This document shows positions 27,957 through 36,768 of a stretch of DNA of 64,000 bases, in pieces (within the stretch, counting starts at the first letter, position 1; every line of letters begins with the position of its first letter). The DNA is from Bradyrhizobium sp. SRL28. GTDB lineage: Bacteria; Pseudomonadota; Alphaproteobacteria; Rhizobiales; Xanthobacteraceae. The stretch lies in contig NZ_JAHEAG010000030.1 of assembly GCF_018596315.1 (NCBI RefSeq), positions 1 through 64,000 on the forward strand. Reading direction: 5' to 3'. The notes under the pieces were generated by a model that was not told where the DNA came from, did no database searches, and worked only from the letters and a program-made list of their open reading frames with translations. The position numbers were made by a program, and so were the translations under genes.

Positions 27957-27989
27957 GGGCCCTGTCAACTGTTGACGGGGCCCATTTTT
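27957..27989 (+). terminator. Rho-independent terminator after the PEP-CTERM gene
   Basis: GGGCCC...GTCAAC tg TTGAC...GGGCCC forms a long GC-rich hairpin, immediately followed by ATTTTT. It lies 38 bp past the PEP-CTERM stop codon. Confidence 0.8.
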
Positions 27990-28274
27990 GTGCCGCGTTT
28001 AATTCGTCGTCTTTTTGGCTAAATCTCCGACTGTTTGATTAGAAGGCCCGGGTAAGAAGGTGCGGCCAAAATCGGCCACAACAAGAGCCCGAGCCGGCAG
28101 ACCAAGGGGGTAAATTGTAGCCGGTGGCGACAACAGCAGGGTCGCCTATATCTCCCTGCCATGCTCCCCGTGGCCAACGTCGATTTTGATGGATAGAGGC
28201 TTCTTGGTATGAGGCTGACGTAATAGGCCGGTTGCGCATATTTGGTCCCGGCAGATAAAGATTCGAGGTGGGCC

Positions 28275-28679
28275 ATGACTTGCCGACCAATATCTGTCCT
28301 GCTTGCGGTAGCGACCATCGCGCTATTTGGAACTGTTGTTAAGGCCGATGCGCCTAAAGAAGTAAGGACTGAGAAGAACAAGGTCGTTGTTCTCGGGAAT
28401 TTGCTAAGCGCACCCCGCAATTGCGACACGAATCCTGGTCCGCTCCCCATGCCAGCGCTTCGTGAGAAGCCATCCCATGGCGGTGTTGGCCTGCAAATTG
28501 TGATGGCTGACATTGCGGCAACTAACTCTTGCCCCGCTCGGAAAATACCATCGATCGCGCTATTCTAAGCTCCCAACAAAGATTTCGTAGGCAAGACTCC
28601 AAGTCGAATTCGAAGCAGGCTATAACGGGATATCTAATCTGAGCTTTTGATTACCGTCCAATCAGCCGATGACAAATAG
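28275..28679 (+). pseudogene. Decayed copy of a small secreted protein gene
   Basis: The first 97 codons (signal MTCRPISVLLAVATIALFGT, then VLGNLLSAPRNC, REKPSHGGVGLQI and CPARKIPSIALF) are a close paralog of the intact gene at 44698. Here the Tyr codon after IALF is TAA. The DNA beyond it still aligns (aaagatttcgtaggcaa, gtcgaattcgaa, gattaccgtcca) but carries small deletions and shifts, ending at a TAG at 28677-28679. It is therefore a nonsense and frameshift pseudogene, though a 97-aa truncated product could still be exported. Confidence 0.8.
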
Positions 28680-28773
28680 TGCGAAGGCCGCGGCGTTCGG
28701 AAGCCTTCGCCGTTACGGGTGATCGGCAAGCATATTATCTTCAAGCACGCGCAGAGGTTTTCGTCACCTTCGG

Positions 28774-29265
28774 CTAGCTTCCTGAGCTTCGATATGACGG
28801 TGACTGGGTTACAGACGCCGAGGTCGCCTTGCCGATGGGCCCCAGCGAATAAACCTCGTACTGGCCGTCGGAGACGGCATATTGATAAGGTCGGCCCCAG
28901 GGATCGAGCAGGTTCTTCGCCTTCTTCAGATACGGGCCGTTCCAGCGCGGCGCCTCGGGCGGCGCCTCGACCAGGGCTTTCAGGCCGGTGCTCGGGCTCG
29001 GATAGGCGCCGTTTTCCATATAATAGAGCTCGAGCGCGGTCCCGATATTCTCGATCTGCAGCTGCACGGATTGGGTCTTGGCCTTGCCGAAATAACCCAT
29101 CAGCTGCGGGGTCGCGATCGCGGTCAGAACCGCCAGAATGCCCATCACGACAAGCAGTTCGAGCAGCGTATAGCCCGCATTTTTACGGTCTCGGGACCGA
29201 AAGGTCCCGGCACGCAACGGCTTTCCGACACGATGTCTCGTTCGGTCGAGTATCTTGGCCAACAT
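28774..29265 (-). CDS. gspG: Type II secretion major pseudopilin GspG
   Basis: The main pseudopilin of the type II secretion system: a prepilin with cleavage site KNAG|YTLLELLVVMGIL (Glu at +5), one hydrophobic helix, and the GspG C-terminal region (GAYPSPSTGLKALVE, WNGPYLKKAKNLLDPWGRPY). ATG 29265 has AGGGG 9 nt upstream; ATG 29286 and TTG 29331 are longer alternatives, and all give an unusually long leader. It stands alone, 16 kb from the other gsp genes, behind the decayed secreted-protein copy. Confidence 0.88.
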   Translation of the reverse strand: MLAKILDRTRHRVGKPLRAGTFRSRDRKNAGYTLLELLVVMGILAVLTAIATPQLMGYFGKAKTQSVQLQIENIGTALELYYMENGAYPSPSTGLKALVEAPPEAPRWNGPYLKKAKNLLDPWGRPYQYAVSDGQYEVYSLGPIGKATSASVTQSPSYRSSGS

Positions 29266-29562
29266 CCTGATCGCCCCTGAATTCATCTTCGTGAATTTCC
29301 GCAAACGATATTGTTGTCCACCGGTGTCCAAAGGGTTTACGAATGGAACCCGCTCGGAAGACGGTCAATGTCAAGTTACGGATATAAGGAAAGCTAGGTA
29401 TATCTGCTGAAGGGCTTATTGAGGGGCGGCCGGCGTCTGGTAAATACCAACTTAAACTGAGGCTGTTCGGGGCAATCATTTAATCCAGCACTCCGGCACG
29501 TTCGAAAGACTGGAGCACCACATGCGGCGTCCGCTCCGCCGGCGCCATGGACGAGATTGAGC

Positions 29563-32500
29563 ATGGCCTCGATTTCCGAGCCGTTCATCCGCCGGCCGGT
29601 CGGCACCACGCTGCTGGCGATCGGGCTCTTTCTGGTCGGCATGGTCGCCTATGCCTTCCTGCCGGTCTCGGCGGTGCCCAACGTCGATTTCCCGATGATC
29701 CGGGTGTCCGCCAACCGCCCCGGCGCGGATCCCGCCGTGATGGCGGCGACGGTCGCGGCTCCCTTGGAGCGCCGGCTCGGCCAGATTGCCGGCATTGAGC
29801 AGATCACCTCGGCCAGTTCGCTCGGTTCCACCAGCATCCAGCTGCAGTTCTCGATCGGCCGCAACATCGACCGCGCGGCGCGAGACGTGCAGGCCGCGAT
29901 CAATGCGTCGCTGGCGGACCTGCCAAGCGATCTGCCGTCGCTACCGCGATTCCGCAAGACCAATCCCGCGGCGACGCCGATGTTCGTGCTGGCGCTGACG
30001 TCGAAGACGCTGACCACCAGCGCAATGTATGACGCCGCCGACACCGTGATCGCACAGCGCATTTCGCAGGTGCCGGGCGTCGGCGAAGTTTCCGTGAGCG
30101 GCGCCGACCAGCCGGCGGTGCGGATCGCGCTCAACCCGGTGGTGCTATCGAATGCCGGCATCGCCACCGATGACGTGCGGCTGGCGATCATCAATGCCAA
30201 TCCGCTGGGGCCGGTCGGCATCTTCGACGGCGGCCGCCAGAGCGAGACGATTTCGACCAACCAGCAGATGCGCACGGCGGCCGAATTCCGCGACATCATC
30301 ATCAAGAGCTCGGCCGGCAATTTCGTCCGCCTGGCCGACGTCGCCGATGTCGAGGATTCCGTTCGCAACCACCGTTCCATCGCCTGGTTCAACAAGCAGC
30401 CGGCGGTCCTGATCCAGATCACCAAGCAGAGCGACGCCAACGTGATCGAGACCGTTGACCGCGTAAAAGCCTTGCTGCCGGAACTCAAACGATGGCTGCC
30501 CGCCGGCCTCGATATTTCGACGCTGGTCGACCGCACCAACACCATCCGCGCCAGCGTGCTCGACATGCAGTTCACGCTGCTGGCGACCGCCTTCCTGGTC
30601 ATGATGGTGGTGTTCTTCTTCCTGCGCCGGCTGACGCCGACCATCGCGGCCGGCGTCTCGGTACCGCTGGCGCTGGCCGGCACCTGCGCCGGGATGTGGC
30701 TTGCGGACTTTTCGATCGACAATCTGTCGCTGATGGCGCTGGCGATCTCCGTCGGATTCGTGGTCGACGACGCCATCGTCATGATCGAGAACATGCACCG
30801 CAACCTCGAACAGGGCATGGCGCCTTATCCGGCGGCCCTGGAGGGGGCCAAGCAGATCGGCTTTACCGTTCTGTCGATCAGCCTGTCCTTGATCGCGGCG
30901 TTCACGCCGCTGATCTTCATGGACGGGATCGTCGGCCGGCTGTTGCGCGAATTCTCGCTGACGCTGACCTTCGCCATCGTGGTGTCGACCGTGGTCTCGC
31001 TCACGGTCACGCCGATGATCTGCGCGCACTACATCAAGGAGGCGACGTCGGATCGTGCGACCTGGTTCGATCGCCTGGTGGAGGGCACGCTGTCGCGCAT
31101 CGTCGCCTTCTATACCTGGACGCTGCGCGTGGTGCTGGGCTTCCCGCTCCTGACGCTGACCGTATTCTTTGCGACCATCGCAGTGACGGTGGTGCTCTAT
31201 ATCAAGATACCGAAGGGCTACTTCCCGATCGACGACAGCGGCCTCATCGTCGGTGCATCGCAAAGTTCATCGGACACCTCGTTCCAGTCCATGACCAGAT
31301 TTCAGAAGCAGCTTGAGGACGCCATTGAATCGGACGACGCCGTCGCAGGGGTCGGGTCGATCCTTGGCAGCATGACGACAAACCGGGGGCTGTTCTTCAT
31401 CAGTCTCAAGCCGCCGCAGGAGCGAGCCGGATTGACCACCCAACTCGTGATCGACCGGCTACGCAAGAAGCTCGAAACAATGCCGGGCGTACGGCTCTAT
31501 ATGTTTGCCGCTCAGGATGTTCGTGCCGGCGGACGCCAAAGCAGCTCCGACTACCAATACACGGTTACAAGCGTCGACGTCGACCTGCTCAAGAAGTGGG
31601 CTCCCATCGTCGCCAAACGCATGGAAACGGTCGAGGGCATTACCGACATTTCCACCGACCGCGATGCCGCCGGGCTGCAGCTCACGCTGACGATCGACCG
31701 CAACGCCGCCGCCACGCTTGGCGTCCGGGTCAAGGACATCGACGACGCCTTGAACAACGCGTTCGCGCAACGACAGATCTCGATCGTCTACACCCAGCGC
31801 AATCAGTACATGGTGGTGTTGGAAATCGATCCGAAATTCCAGAGCGACCCTTCCAATCTGGAGCGCATCTTCGTAGCCGGCGCCAACGATGCACAGGTAC
31901 CGCTGTCGGCCGTCGTTCGCTATGACCGCGGCTTGGCCTCGCTGGCGATCAATCATACCCAGTCGATTCCATCGGCCACGGTGTCTTTCAACGTCGTTCC
32001 CAATGTGCCGCTGGAGATTGCGACCACAAACATTCAGCGCGGCGTCGAGGAACTGCACATGCCGGAAGGCATCCGCGGCAGTTTTGACGGCAATGCCGGC
32101 GATTTCAACAAGACCGGCGGGCGGCAGCCGCTGCTGATCCTCGGCGCACTGGTGGCGATGTATATCGTGCTCGGCGTGCTCTATGAGAGCCTTGCGCACC
32201 CGATCACGATCATCTCGACATTGCCGTCGGCCGGCCTCGGCGCGCTGCTGGCGCTGCAGGTGACGAATACGCCGCTGACGGTAATCGCCTTTGTCGGCAT
32301 CATTCTGTTGATCGGCATCGTCAAGAAGAACGGCATCATGATGATCGACTTCGCGCTCGATGCCGAACGCAACCGCGGCCTGTCGTCGGCGGACGCGATC
32401 TTCGAGGCCTGCCGCGCCCGCTTCCGGCCGATCCTGATGACGACGATGGCGGCGCTGTTTGCGGGGATTCCGCTTGTCATTGCCACCGGCCCCGGCACCG

Positions 32501-32664
32501 AGCTACGCCGGCCGCTCGGCATCACCATCATCGGCGGATTGCTGGTTTCTCAGATCCTGACGTTGTACACGACGCCAGTGATCTATCTCCTGATCGACCG
32601 CTTAAGAGAGCGCGTGGAAGAAAGTCGGGCTAACCGGCTTCCGTTTGGTGAGAGCACGTCATAA
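29563..32664 (+). CDS. RND-family efflux transporter permease (MdtB/MdtC-like)
   Basis: A 1033-aa inner-membrane RND pump. It opens SISEPFIRRPVGTTLLAIGL, has the porter-domain region TSASSLGSTSIQLQF, the proton-relay helix GFVVDDAIVMIENMHR, a second transmembrane half beginning VLGVLYESLAHPITIIS, and the closing GITIIGGLLVSQILTLYTTP. Full length for the family. ATG 29563 is preferred; TTG 29557 is two codons earlier. No membrane-fusion or outer-membrane partner gene is beside it, so partners must be elsewhere. It converges with the ERF gene, 31 bp apart. Confidence 0.9.
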   Translation: MASISEPFIRRPVGTTLLAIGLFLVGMVAYAFLPVSAVPNVDFPMIRVSANRPGADPAVMAATVAAPLERRLGQIAGIEQITSASSLGSTSIQLQFSIGRNIDRAARDVQAAINASLADLPSDLPSLPRFRKTNPAATPMFVLALTSKTLTTSAMYDAADTVIAQRISQVPGVGEVSVSGADQPAVRIALNPVVLSNAGIATDDVRLAIINANPLGPVGIFDGGRQSETISTNQQMRTAAEFRDIIIKSSAGNFVRLADVADVEDSVRNHRSIAWFNKQPAVLIQITKQSDANVIETVDRVKALLPELKRWLPAGLDISTLVDRTNTIRASVLDMQFTLLATAFLVMMVVFFFLRRLTPTIAAGVSVPLALAGTCAGMWLADFSIDNLSLMALAISVGFVVDDAIVMIENMHRNLEQGMAPYPAALEGAKQIGFTVLSISLSLIAAFTPLIFMDGIVGRLLREFSLTLTFAIVVSTVVSLTVTPMICAHYIKEATSDRATWFDRLVEGTLSRIVAFYTWTLRVVLGFPLLTLTVFFATIAVTVVLYIKIPKGYFPIDDSGLIVGASQSSSDTSFQSMTRFQKQLEDAIESDDAVAGVGSILGSMTTNRGLFFISLKPPQERAGLTTQLVIDRLRKKLETMPGVRLYMFAAQDVRAGGRQSSSDYQYTVTSVDVDLLKKWAPIVAKRMETVEGITDISTDRDAAGLQLTLTIDRNAAATLGVRVKDIDDALNNAFAQRQISIVYTQRNQYMVVLEIDPKFQSDPSNLERIFVAGANDAQVPLSAVVRYDRGLASLAINHTQSIPSATVSFNVVPNVPLEIATTNIQRGVEELHMPEGIRGSFDGNAGDFNKTGGRQPLLILGALVAMYIVLGVLYESLAHPITIISTLPSAGLGALLALQVTNTPLTVIAFVGIILLIGIVKKNGIMMIDFALDAERNRGLSSADAIFEACRARFRPILMTTMAALFAGIPLVIATGPGTELRRPLGITIIGGLLVSQILTLYTTPVIYLLIDRLRERVEESRANRLPFGESTS

Positions 32665-32695
32665 AAGTGCACCCAGAAGACTTGAACGGAGCTAT

Positions 32696-33904
32696 TCATC
32701 GTGGAGTGCCTGGCGAAGCGTCACGAATAGAATCGGGAAGCGGCAACGGTCCATTACCAAGTCCCGACGACATAGTCATGTCCCATAGGCTTCTTGCCAC
32801 CTCAAGAGGCGCCAAATTCACGTTGGCCCACCATGCCCTCTCGTTACCGTGACGATGTAACTCTCTGTGGTGATCTCGGCATAACGGCACGGTAAATTCG
32901 TCGCTCACCTTTCGTCCAAGAGCTCGGGGTTCTGCAAACTTTATATGGTGGGCGTCGCAAGGAGAACGCTGACAAACAAGGCACGCCTGTTCTGCTACAA
33001 ATCGAAGATGGCCCTTATCTCGCACCCTGGTGGCCTTTGGGAAAGACGTTACCCTCTTTTGGGCTACGGATCCTTGGCTTCCTATTCGGTCCAATTCGCC
33101 TGAAGCGATGTCGCCCTCACCGTTTTCTGGCGTTATCGGAAGCAAGTCGGATGATCCTCCTTTGGGTTCGGAGAGATAGTCGAGACCATCGTGAGATGCT
33201 TTCAACGCATGAATATATGCAGTCTCGACCGCCGCCGCGTCTTCTGTTGTGAGCGTATTTTTGGCGGCGAACCGTCTGTGTACCCACAACGCAAGATCGT
33301 CTGGATTTTTCGAGCCGTTGATTTCTGCAATCAGCTTATCCCGCAGATCAGTTGAAGCGTCGGGCGCGAGGATTGGTTGGGATGGCTTGTGGATCGATCC
33401 GCTTGGGCGCTTTCGGCTTCTAGGGTCCTTTTGATCTTGGGTCATCGGAACATTGATTGCCGGTGACGGTTCGACGAGCAGATCCGGCGCATCAAGATCG
33501 TCCTCGCCCGTGATACCGACCAGAGCAAACAGTGCGTAGCGTCGGGCGTAACTGAGAGCGGCTCCCATGAGATGTGGTGTATTTGTTTGGGCAATCGGAC
33601 AGACCGGCCAGTCCGACGCAATCCATTCGCCGGACGCGTGGGCCAGAATGGTCGTCAGGCGGATGTGACCGATCTCGTTATCGATCGCAGTCGTTTGAAT
33701 CGTTGCAATCTCGTTCTGCCCAAGGCTCTTACGCACAATATCAAGGCCGCTGGCCAACGAGGCATAGCGAAACGTCCGATCGTTCTCCCGCGGAAAGGGC
33801 GAGCGGATGGTGGCGATAAGTGACTTTTCAGGATTCGTGAGTTCGCCCTGGGCTTTGGCGAGAGCCGCAGCAATGGACCCGATGGATTCACTGGAGCGAT
33901 GCAT
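32696..33904 (-). CDS. ERF-family single-strand annealing protein with C-terminal HNH-like domain
   Basis: Phage-type recombination protein of 402 aa. Residues ~10-160 match the ERF superfamily (SIAAALAKAQGELTNPEKS, LGQNEIATIQTT, TTILAHASGEWI, MGAALSYARRYALFALVGI). After a linker, a Cys/His nuclease-like domain appears near residue 330 (CLVCQRSPCDAHHIKFAEPR, VPLCRDHHRELHR). ATG 33904 has GGAGG 6 nt upstream; an earlier ATG at 33973 lies inside the upstream gene. The 17-bp overlap with the YqaJ gene shows an operon. The pair suggests a Red-like annealing and exonuclease module. Confidence 0.8.
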   Translation of the reverse strand: MHRSSESIGSIAAALAKAQGELTNPEKSLIATIRSPFPRENDRTFRYASLASGLDIVRKSLGQNEIATIQTTAIDNEIGHIRLTTILAHASGEWIASDWPVCPIAQTNTPHLMGAALSYARRYALFALVGITGEDDLDAPDLLVEPSPAINVPMTQDQKDPRSRKRPSGSIHKPSQPILAPDASTDLRDKLIAEINGSKNPDDLALWVHRRFAAKNTLTTEDAAAVETAYIHALKASHDGLDYLSEPKGGSSDLLPITPENGEGDIASGELDRIGSQGSVAQKRVTSFPKATRVRDKGHLRFVAEQACLVCQRSPCDAHHIKFAEPRALGRKVSDEFTVPLCRDHHRELHRHGNERAWWANVNLAPLEVARSLWDMTMSSGLGNGPLPLPDSIRDASPGTPR

Positions 33905-34703
33905 TGGCCGCCTCCCCGTCCGTGAGGTCAAAGCTGATTGCTCCAGATTTGGAGCGTTTCGCCCGGAGGCCATGGCCGCTAGCCTCCTTGGCGTCTTCTG
34001 GGACGAGCGTTTTCAAATTGGCTTTTGCGCCTTCGTGTTGCTGGTGGGCCGCGCGGGTTCGCTTGAATGCGGCCGCGAATTCCGCCCAACTGTTCGACGG
34101 GCTCATATCGACAACACGAACCGCTTCAAGCCGAGGCCGAGGTGGCTCTACGCCGAACAACCGCGGTGTCTCGCCGTTCTGGACGCATCGCCAGAATTTT
34201 TTCTCTGCGGTAATCAAAAGGTGTTGGTACAGGGGATCGGCACGAATGGTGAGTTCGACCCATTTGCCGCCTCCCGTGATGATAGAAAGGACCGCACATC
34301 GCGCATCGCAGACCCACATGTTATGTTGAAGCTGCGCCATGTGCTTTTCCGCGGCTGCTTCCTCCGAAAATGTCCAAGGTAGCATGAATTTGGCTTCGAA
34401 CACGGCACCGCTTGGATCAACGATTCCGTCGAGCGTAGCAGCCATCCATTTGATAACCGGATGCTTCACCCGCCGCTGTACGTCTTTGACGACATGACCG
34501 GTATTGCGCTCGTACCAGCGCCGATTGAGGTCTTCGGTCACCGTGCCGAGTTGTACGATCAAATTTGCCGAGAGATCTTCTGGTTCAAGCTCGCCTCGCT
34601 TTTCATGCCAAAGGCGAGTGAGAAGATTCTCGTCGTTGCCCATAATGACACGTGCATCCGATCCACCAATAAACGACCTTCGATCAGCTAATACCGCGCG
34701 CAT
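33888..34703 (-). CDS. YqaJ-family viral recombinase (lambda-exonuclease-like)
   Basis: A 271-aa PD-(D/E)XK nuclease of the YqaJ family. Seen: RRSFIGGSDARVIMG at the start, LVQ-like IVQLGTVTEDLNRRWYER, ATLDGIVDPSGAVFEAKF with the Asp and ExK catalytic residues, and AQLQHNMWVCDAR. I use ATG 34703, after a G-rich site; longer frames would run through the operator. It likely resects DNA ends for the ERF protein encoded immediately downstream. It is divergent from an XRE regulator. Confidence 0.82.
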   Translation of the reverse strand: MRAVLADRRSFIGGSDARVIMGNDENLLTRLWHEKRGELEPEDLSANLIVQLGTVTEDLNRRWYERNTGHVVKDVQRRVKHPVIKWMAATLDGIVDPSGAVFEAKFMLPWTFSEEAAAEKHMAQLQHNMWVCDARCAVLSIITGGGKWVELTIRADPLYQHLLITAEKKFWRCVQNGETPRLFGVEPPRPRLEAVRVVDMSPSNSWAEFAAAFKRTRAAHQQHEGAKANLKTLVPEDAKEASGHGLRAKRSKSGAISFDLTDGEAANASLQ

Positions 34704-34716
34704 TGGTACCCCCAAA

Positions 34717-34776
34717 TGTCGAAAAACGATGCATCTATCTATATTGACCATTTTCGACATGTCAAGCGATTTGCGA
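34717..34776. promoter_or_regulatory. Candidate operator with three TGTCGMAAA half-sites
   Basis: Between the divergent YqaJ and XRE genes are TGTCGAAAA (34717-34725), TTTTCGACA (34749-34757) and TTTGCGACA (34768-34776). The first two form an inverted repeat; the second and third are direct repeats 19 bp apart, about two helical turns. The arrangement is typical of a repressor site controlling both promoters. The XRE protein at 34809 is the obvious candidate binder, by inference. Confidence 0.6.
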
Positions 34777-34808
34777 CATAGTTGGCGAAATTCACTTGAG
34801 TCGGTCCC

Positions 34809-35063
34809 TTGATCACCCCAGCACAATGCCGAGCAGCCCGCGGGCTACTCGATTGGACTCAACAGCTTTTGGCGGACTCTGCAGGCGTGGGAATCGTCAC
34901 CATTCGTCAGCTCGAGGCTGAAAGTCACGAACCGCGGAGAGCTACGCTAGCCGTGGTAAGAGCAGCGTTCGAAAAGGCGGGTGTCGAATTCATCGACGAG
35001 AATGGCGGCGGTGCCGGCGTGCGATTGAAGACGCCAAATCGCGCAAATGACGATCGGTCATAG
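34809..35063 (+). CDS. XRE-family helix-turn-helix regulator
   Basis: An 84-aa DNA-binding protein opening MITPAQCRAARGLLDWTQQ, with an HTH at about 15-40 (LADSAGVGIVTIRQLEAE) and a C-terminal segment FEKAGVEFIDENGGGAGVRL common to small rhizobial regulators. TTG start at 34809, 32 bp after the last operator repeat, so autoregulation is plausible. Divergent from the recombination module. Confidence 0.8.
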   Translation: MITPAQCRAARGLLDWTQQLLADSAGVGIVTIRQLEAESHEPRRATLAVVRAAFEKAGVEFIDENGGGAGVRLKTPNRANDDRS

Positions 35064-35316
35064 TGAGTTTGTAGCGCTCACGCAGACACTTTTGGCCACC
35101 ATCGCTAACGAAGTAGTGTTGTACATTGGTCGGAACGCAACTCTCTCCTACCCCCCGCAAAACACGAGATGCGCCTTTCATCTTTAAGGTCTCAAAGTTT
35201 GTCCAGCACGGCATTTTATCCCCGAACTACACAGAGCAGGGATTTTATTGGAGCGACAACTCCTAGTGCGAATCTGATTTCTTGGAGGGAGTTACTCCAA
35301 CAAGAGAGGTTTCGCC

Positions 35317-35943
35317 GTGTCGGAACTTTCGAAGCTGCAGTCCTTTTCTAAACCAGAAGCATTCGATGCGGAAGAGTTCGACTCTATGCTCGGCAGCGCA
35401 CCAGTGCGTGGGGAATTTGAAGATCCGGCCGAATATTCCCAGATCAGCCTGAGGATGCTCGAGAGCATCAGACCGACAAATTATATCGAAAAGCTTTTTA
35501 CTATCGATCTCACGGATATCTCCTTTGAGATCCTGAACCTTCGTCGTGTAATAGTTGCTTGGAAAGCGACGTCAGCGGGCAATGGCATAGAGGCATTGTT
35601 GACGCGAGGAATCCTCTCGGATGCGCCGCCCGGGGCGGAAAAAGTTGCGAAGATTGAAGCCAAGCTCGAGGCAAAGCGGTGGCGTGAAGACCGCAGTTCC
35701 CGAGATGAAATCGAAGAGCGTCTCGAAAGCATGGGCATTTCTGAACATGCGATGGAGGTTGAGGTATTTCTCCAAAGTCTTCCGACGCTCGAGCTAATAG
35801 AAAAGAGACTGTTTTCCGCCCAGCAAAGACGCAATGCTCTCCTGCGCGAGGTCTGGGTCCATCGTGAGCTGGCGCGACGGGCGCGTCAAGTTTCTGATAG
35901 GATCATTGAAAATGTTGGACTACCTCGTCCCAACAAGGAATGA
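35317..35943 (+). CDS. Conserved hypothetical protein, helical
   Basis: A 208-aa soluble protein beginning MSELSKLQSFSKPEAFDAEE, mostly alpha-helical and highly charged (EKVAKIEAKLEAKRWRED), with no signal peptide or membrane segment. GTG start with GAGAGG 7 nt upstream. The next gene overlaps by 32 bp, suggesting an operon. I do not recognise a domain; the length and charge pattern suggest a coiled-coil or adaptor role only weakly. Confidence 0.6.
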   Translation: MSELSKLQSFSKPEAFDAEEFDSMLGSAPVRGEFEDPAEYSQISLRMLESIRPTNYIEKLFTIDLTDISFEILNLRRVIVAWKATSAGNGIEALLTRGILSDAPPGAEKVAKIEAKLEAKRWREDRSSRDEIEERLESMGISEHAMEVEVFLQSLPTLELIEKRLFSAQQRRNALLREVWVHRELARRARQVSDRIIENVGLPRPNKE

Positions 35944-36373
35944 CCCTTTGAGCACATTTCGACAGAGAGAGGCTAACAGGACCAACGCGCTTAGGAGCAC
36001 CGGCCCTCGAACTGTGGAGGGCAAAGAGCGTTCTCGCAACAATGCGCGAAGGCACGGACTGGCAGCGAGGGCTGGATCGTATCGCTCTGAGCAATTGAGA
36101 ATAGATTATGTTGCGAAAAGTTTGGCGAAGGGAAGCAACGATGGTTGGATCATGGAACGCGCCCGCTACGTTGCGGAATGCCAGGTTCAGCTTGAAAGGG
36201 TCAAACTCTTAACAGCTCAGAGGATTCAAGAATTGATTTACGCCAATCTGAACGATCAAGAGGAGGTCAATACGATACTGGGGCAACTGAAGAAGCTGGA
36301 AAGCTACGAACGCAAGGCCCGCTCACGAAGAAAAAATGCAATAAGAGCGTTTTGCTTGATCACCGCAGAGTAG
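35912..36373 (+). CDS. Hypothetical protein with N-x-STGPRT-x-EGK motif
   Basis: A 153-aa basic protein. Near residue 22 it carries NRTNALRSTGPRTVEGKERS and then RRHGLAA, a signature common to a large uncharacterised bacterial family, often in accessory DNA. The remainder is helical and ends in a Lys/Arg-rich tail. ATG 35912 lies inside the end of the preceding gene; a TTG at 35948 is an alternative start that would avoid overlap. Function unknown. Confidence 0.6.
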   Translation: MLDYLVPTRNDPLSTFRQREANRTNALRSTGPRTVEGKERSRNNARRHGLAARAGSYRSEQLRIDYVAKSLAKGSNDGWIMERARYVAECQVQLERVKLLTAQRIQELIYANLNDQEEVNTILGQLKKLESYERKARSRRKNAIRAFCLITAE

Positions 36374-36768
36374 TAGCTCAACCGCGCTGGTGCGCGAGCA
36401 GCGAGCAGCACTGGCCAAGAAACCGAGGCCGATGGTCAAGCTCAGCCGCACGGCGGCACAGCCATCGTGCCCTATGCAAGAGCCCGCACATGAATAACGA
36501 TCAAACATCGATCCGCGACTTGGTGACCGGCGATGACCCGCGAGCGCTTATTTAACGCGACCCACTCTGCTGCCGATCCACGTCGGAGGCGGCGGATTGC
36601 CCACCTGCCAAGCCCGGCTCATGGCGAGGAGTTTGATGACGTAGCACACGGCCCGACCTTAGCGTTTAGCCTAACGCATTAAACAAAGGCGAAGATCAAA
36701 GATGCCTTTTCTTTTCCGGCCTGCAAGACTAATGATCGCCAATTGTTTGCACCAACTGGTCTCATGCC
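36374..36768. other. Intergenic region without identified gene
   Basis: A 395-bp gap. Only short frames are present and none shows a motif, signal peptide or good ribosome site. It separates the recombination/hypothetical block from the GT2 block and may hold the GT2 promoter. Nothing definite is seen. Confidence 0.35.

Noticed and set aside
30145..31263. A 372-codon minus-strand frame
   Set aside because: It is antisense to the RND permease and made of Arg/Asp/His-rich shadow sequence.
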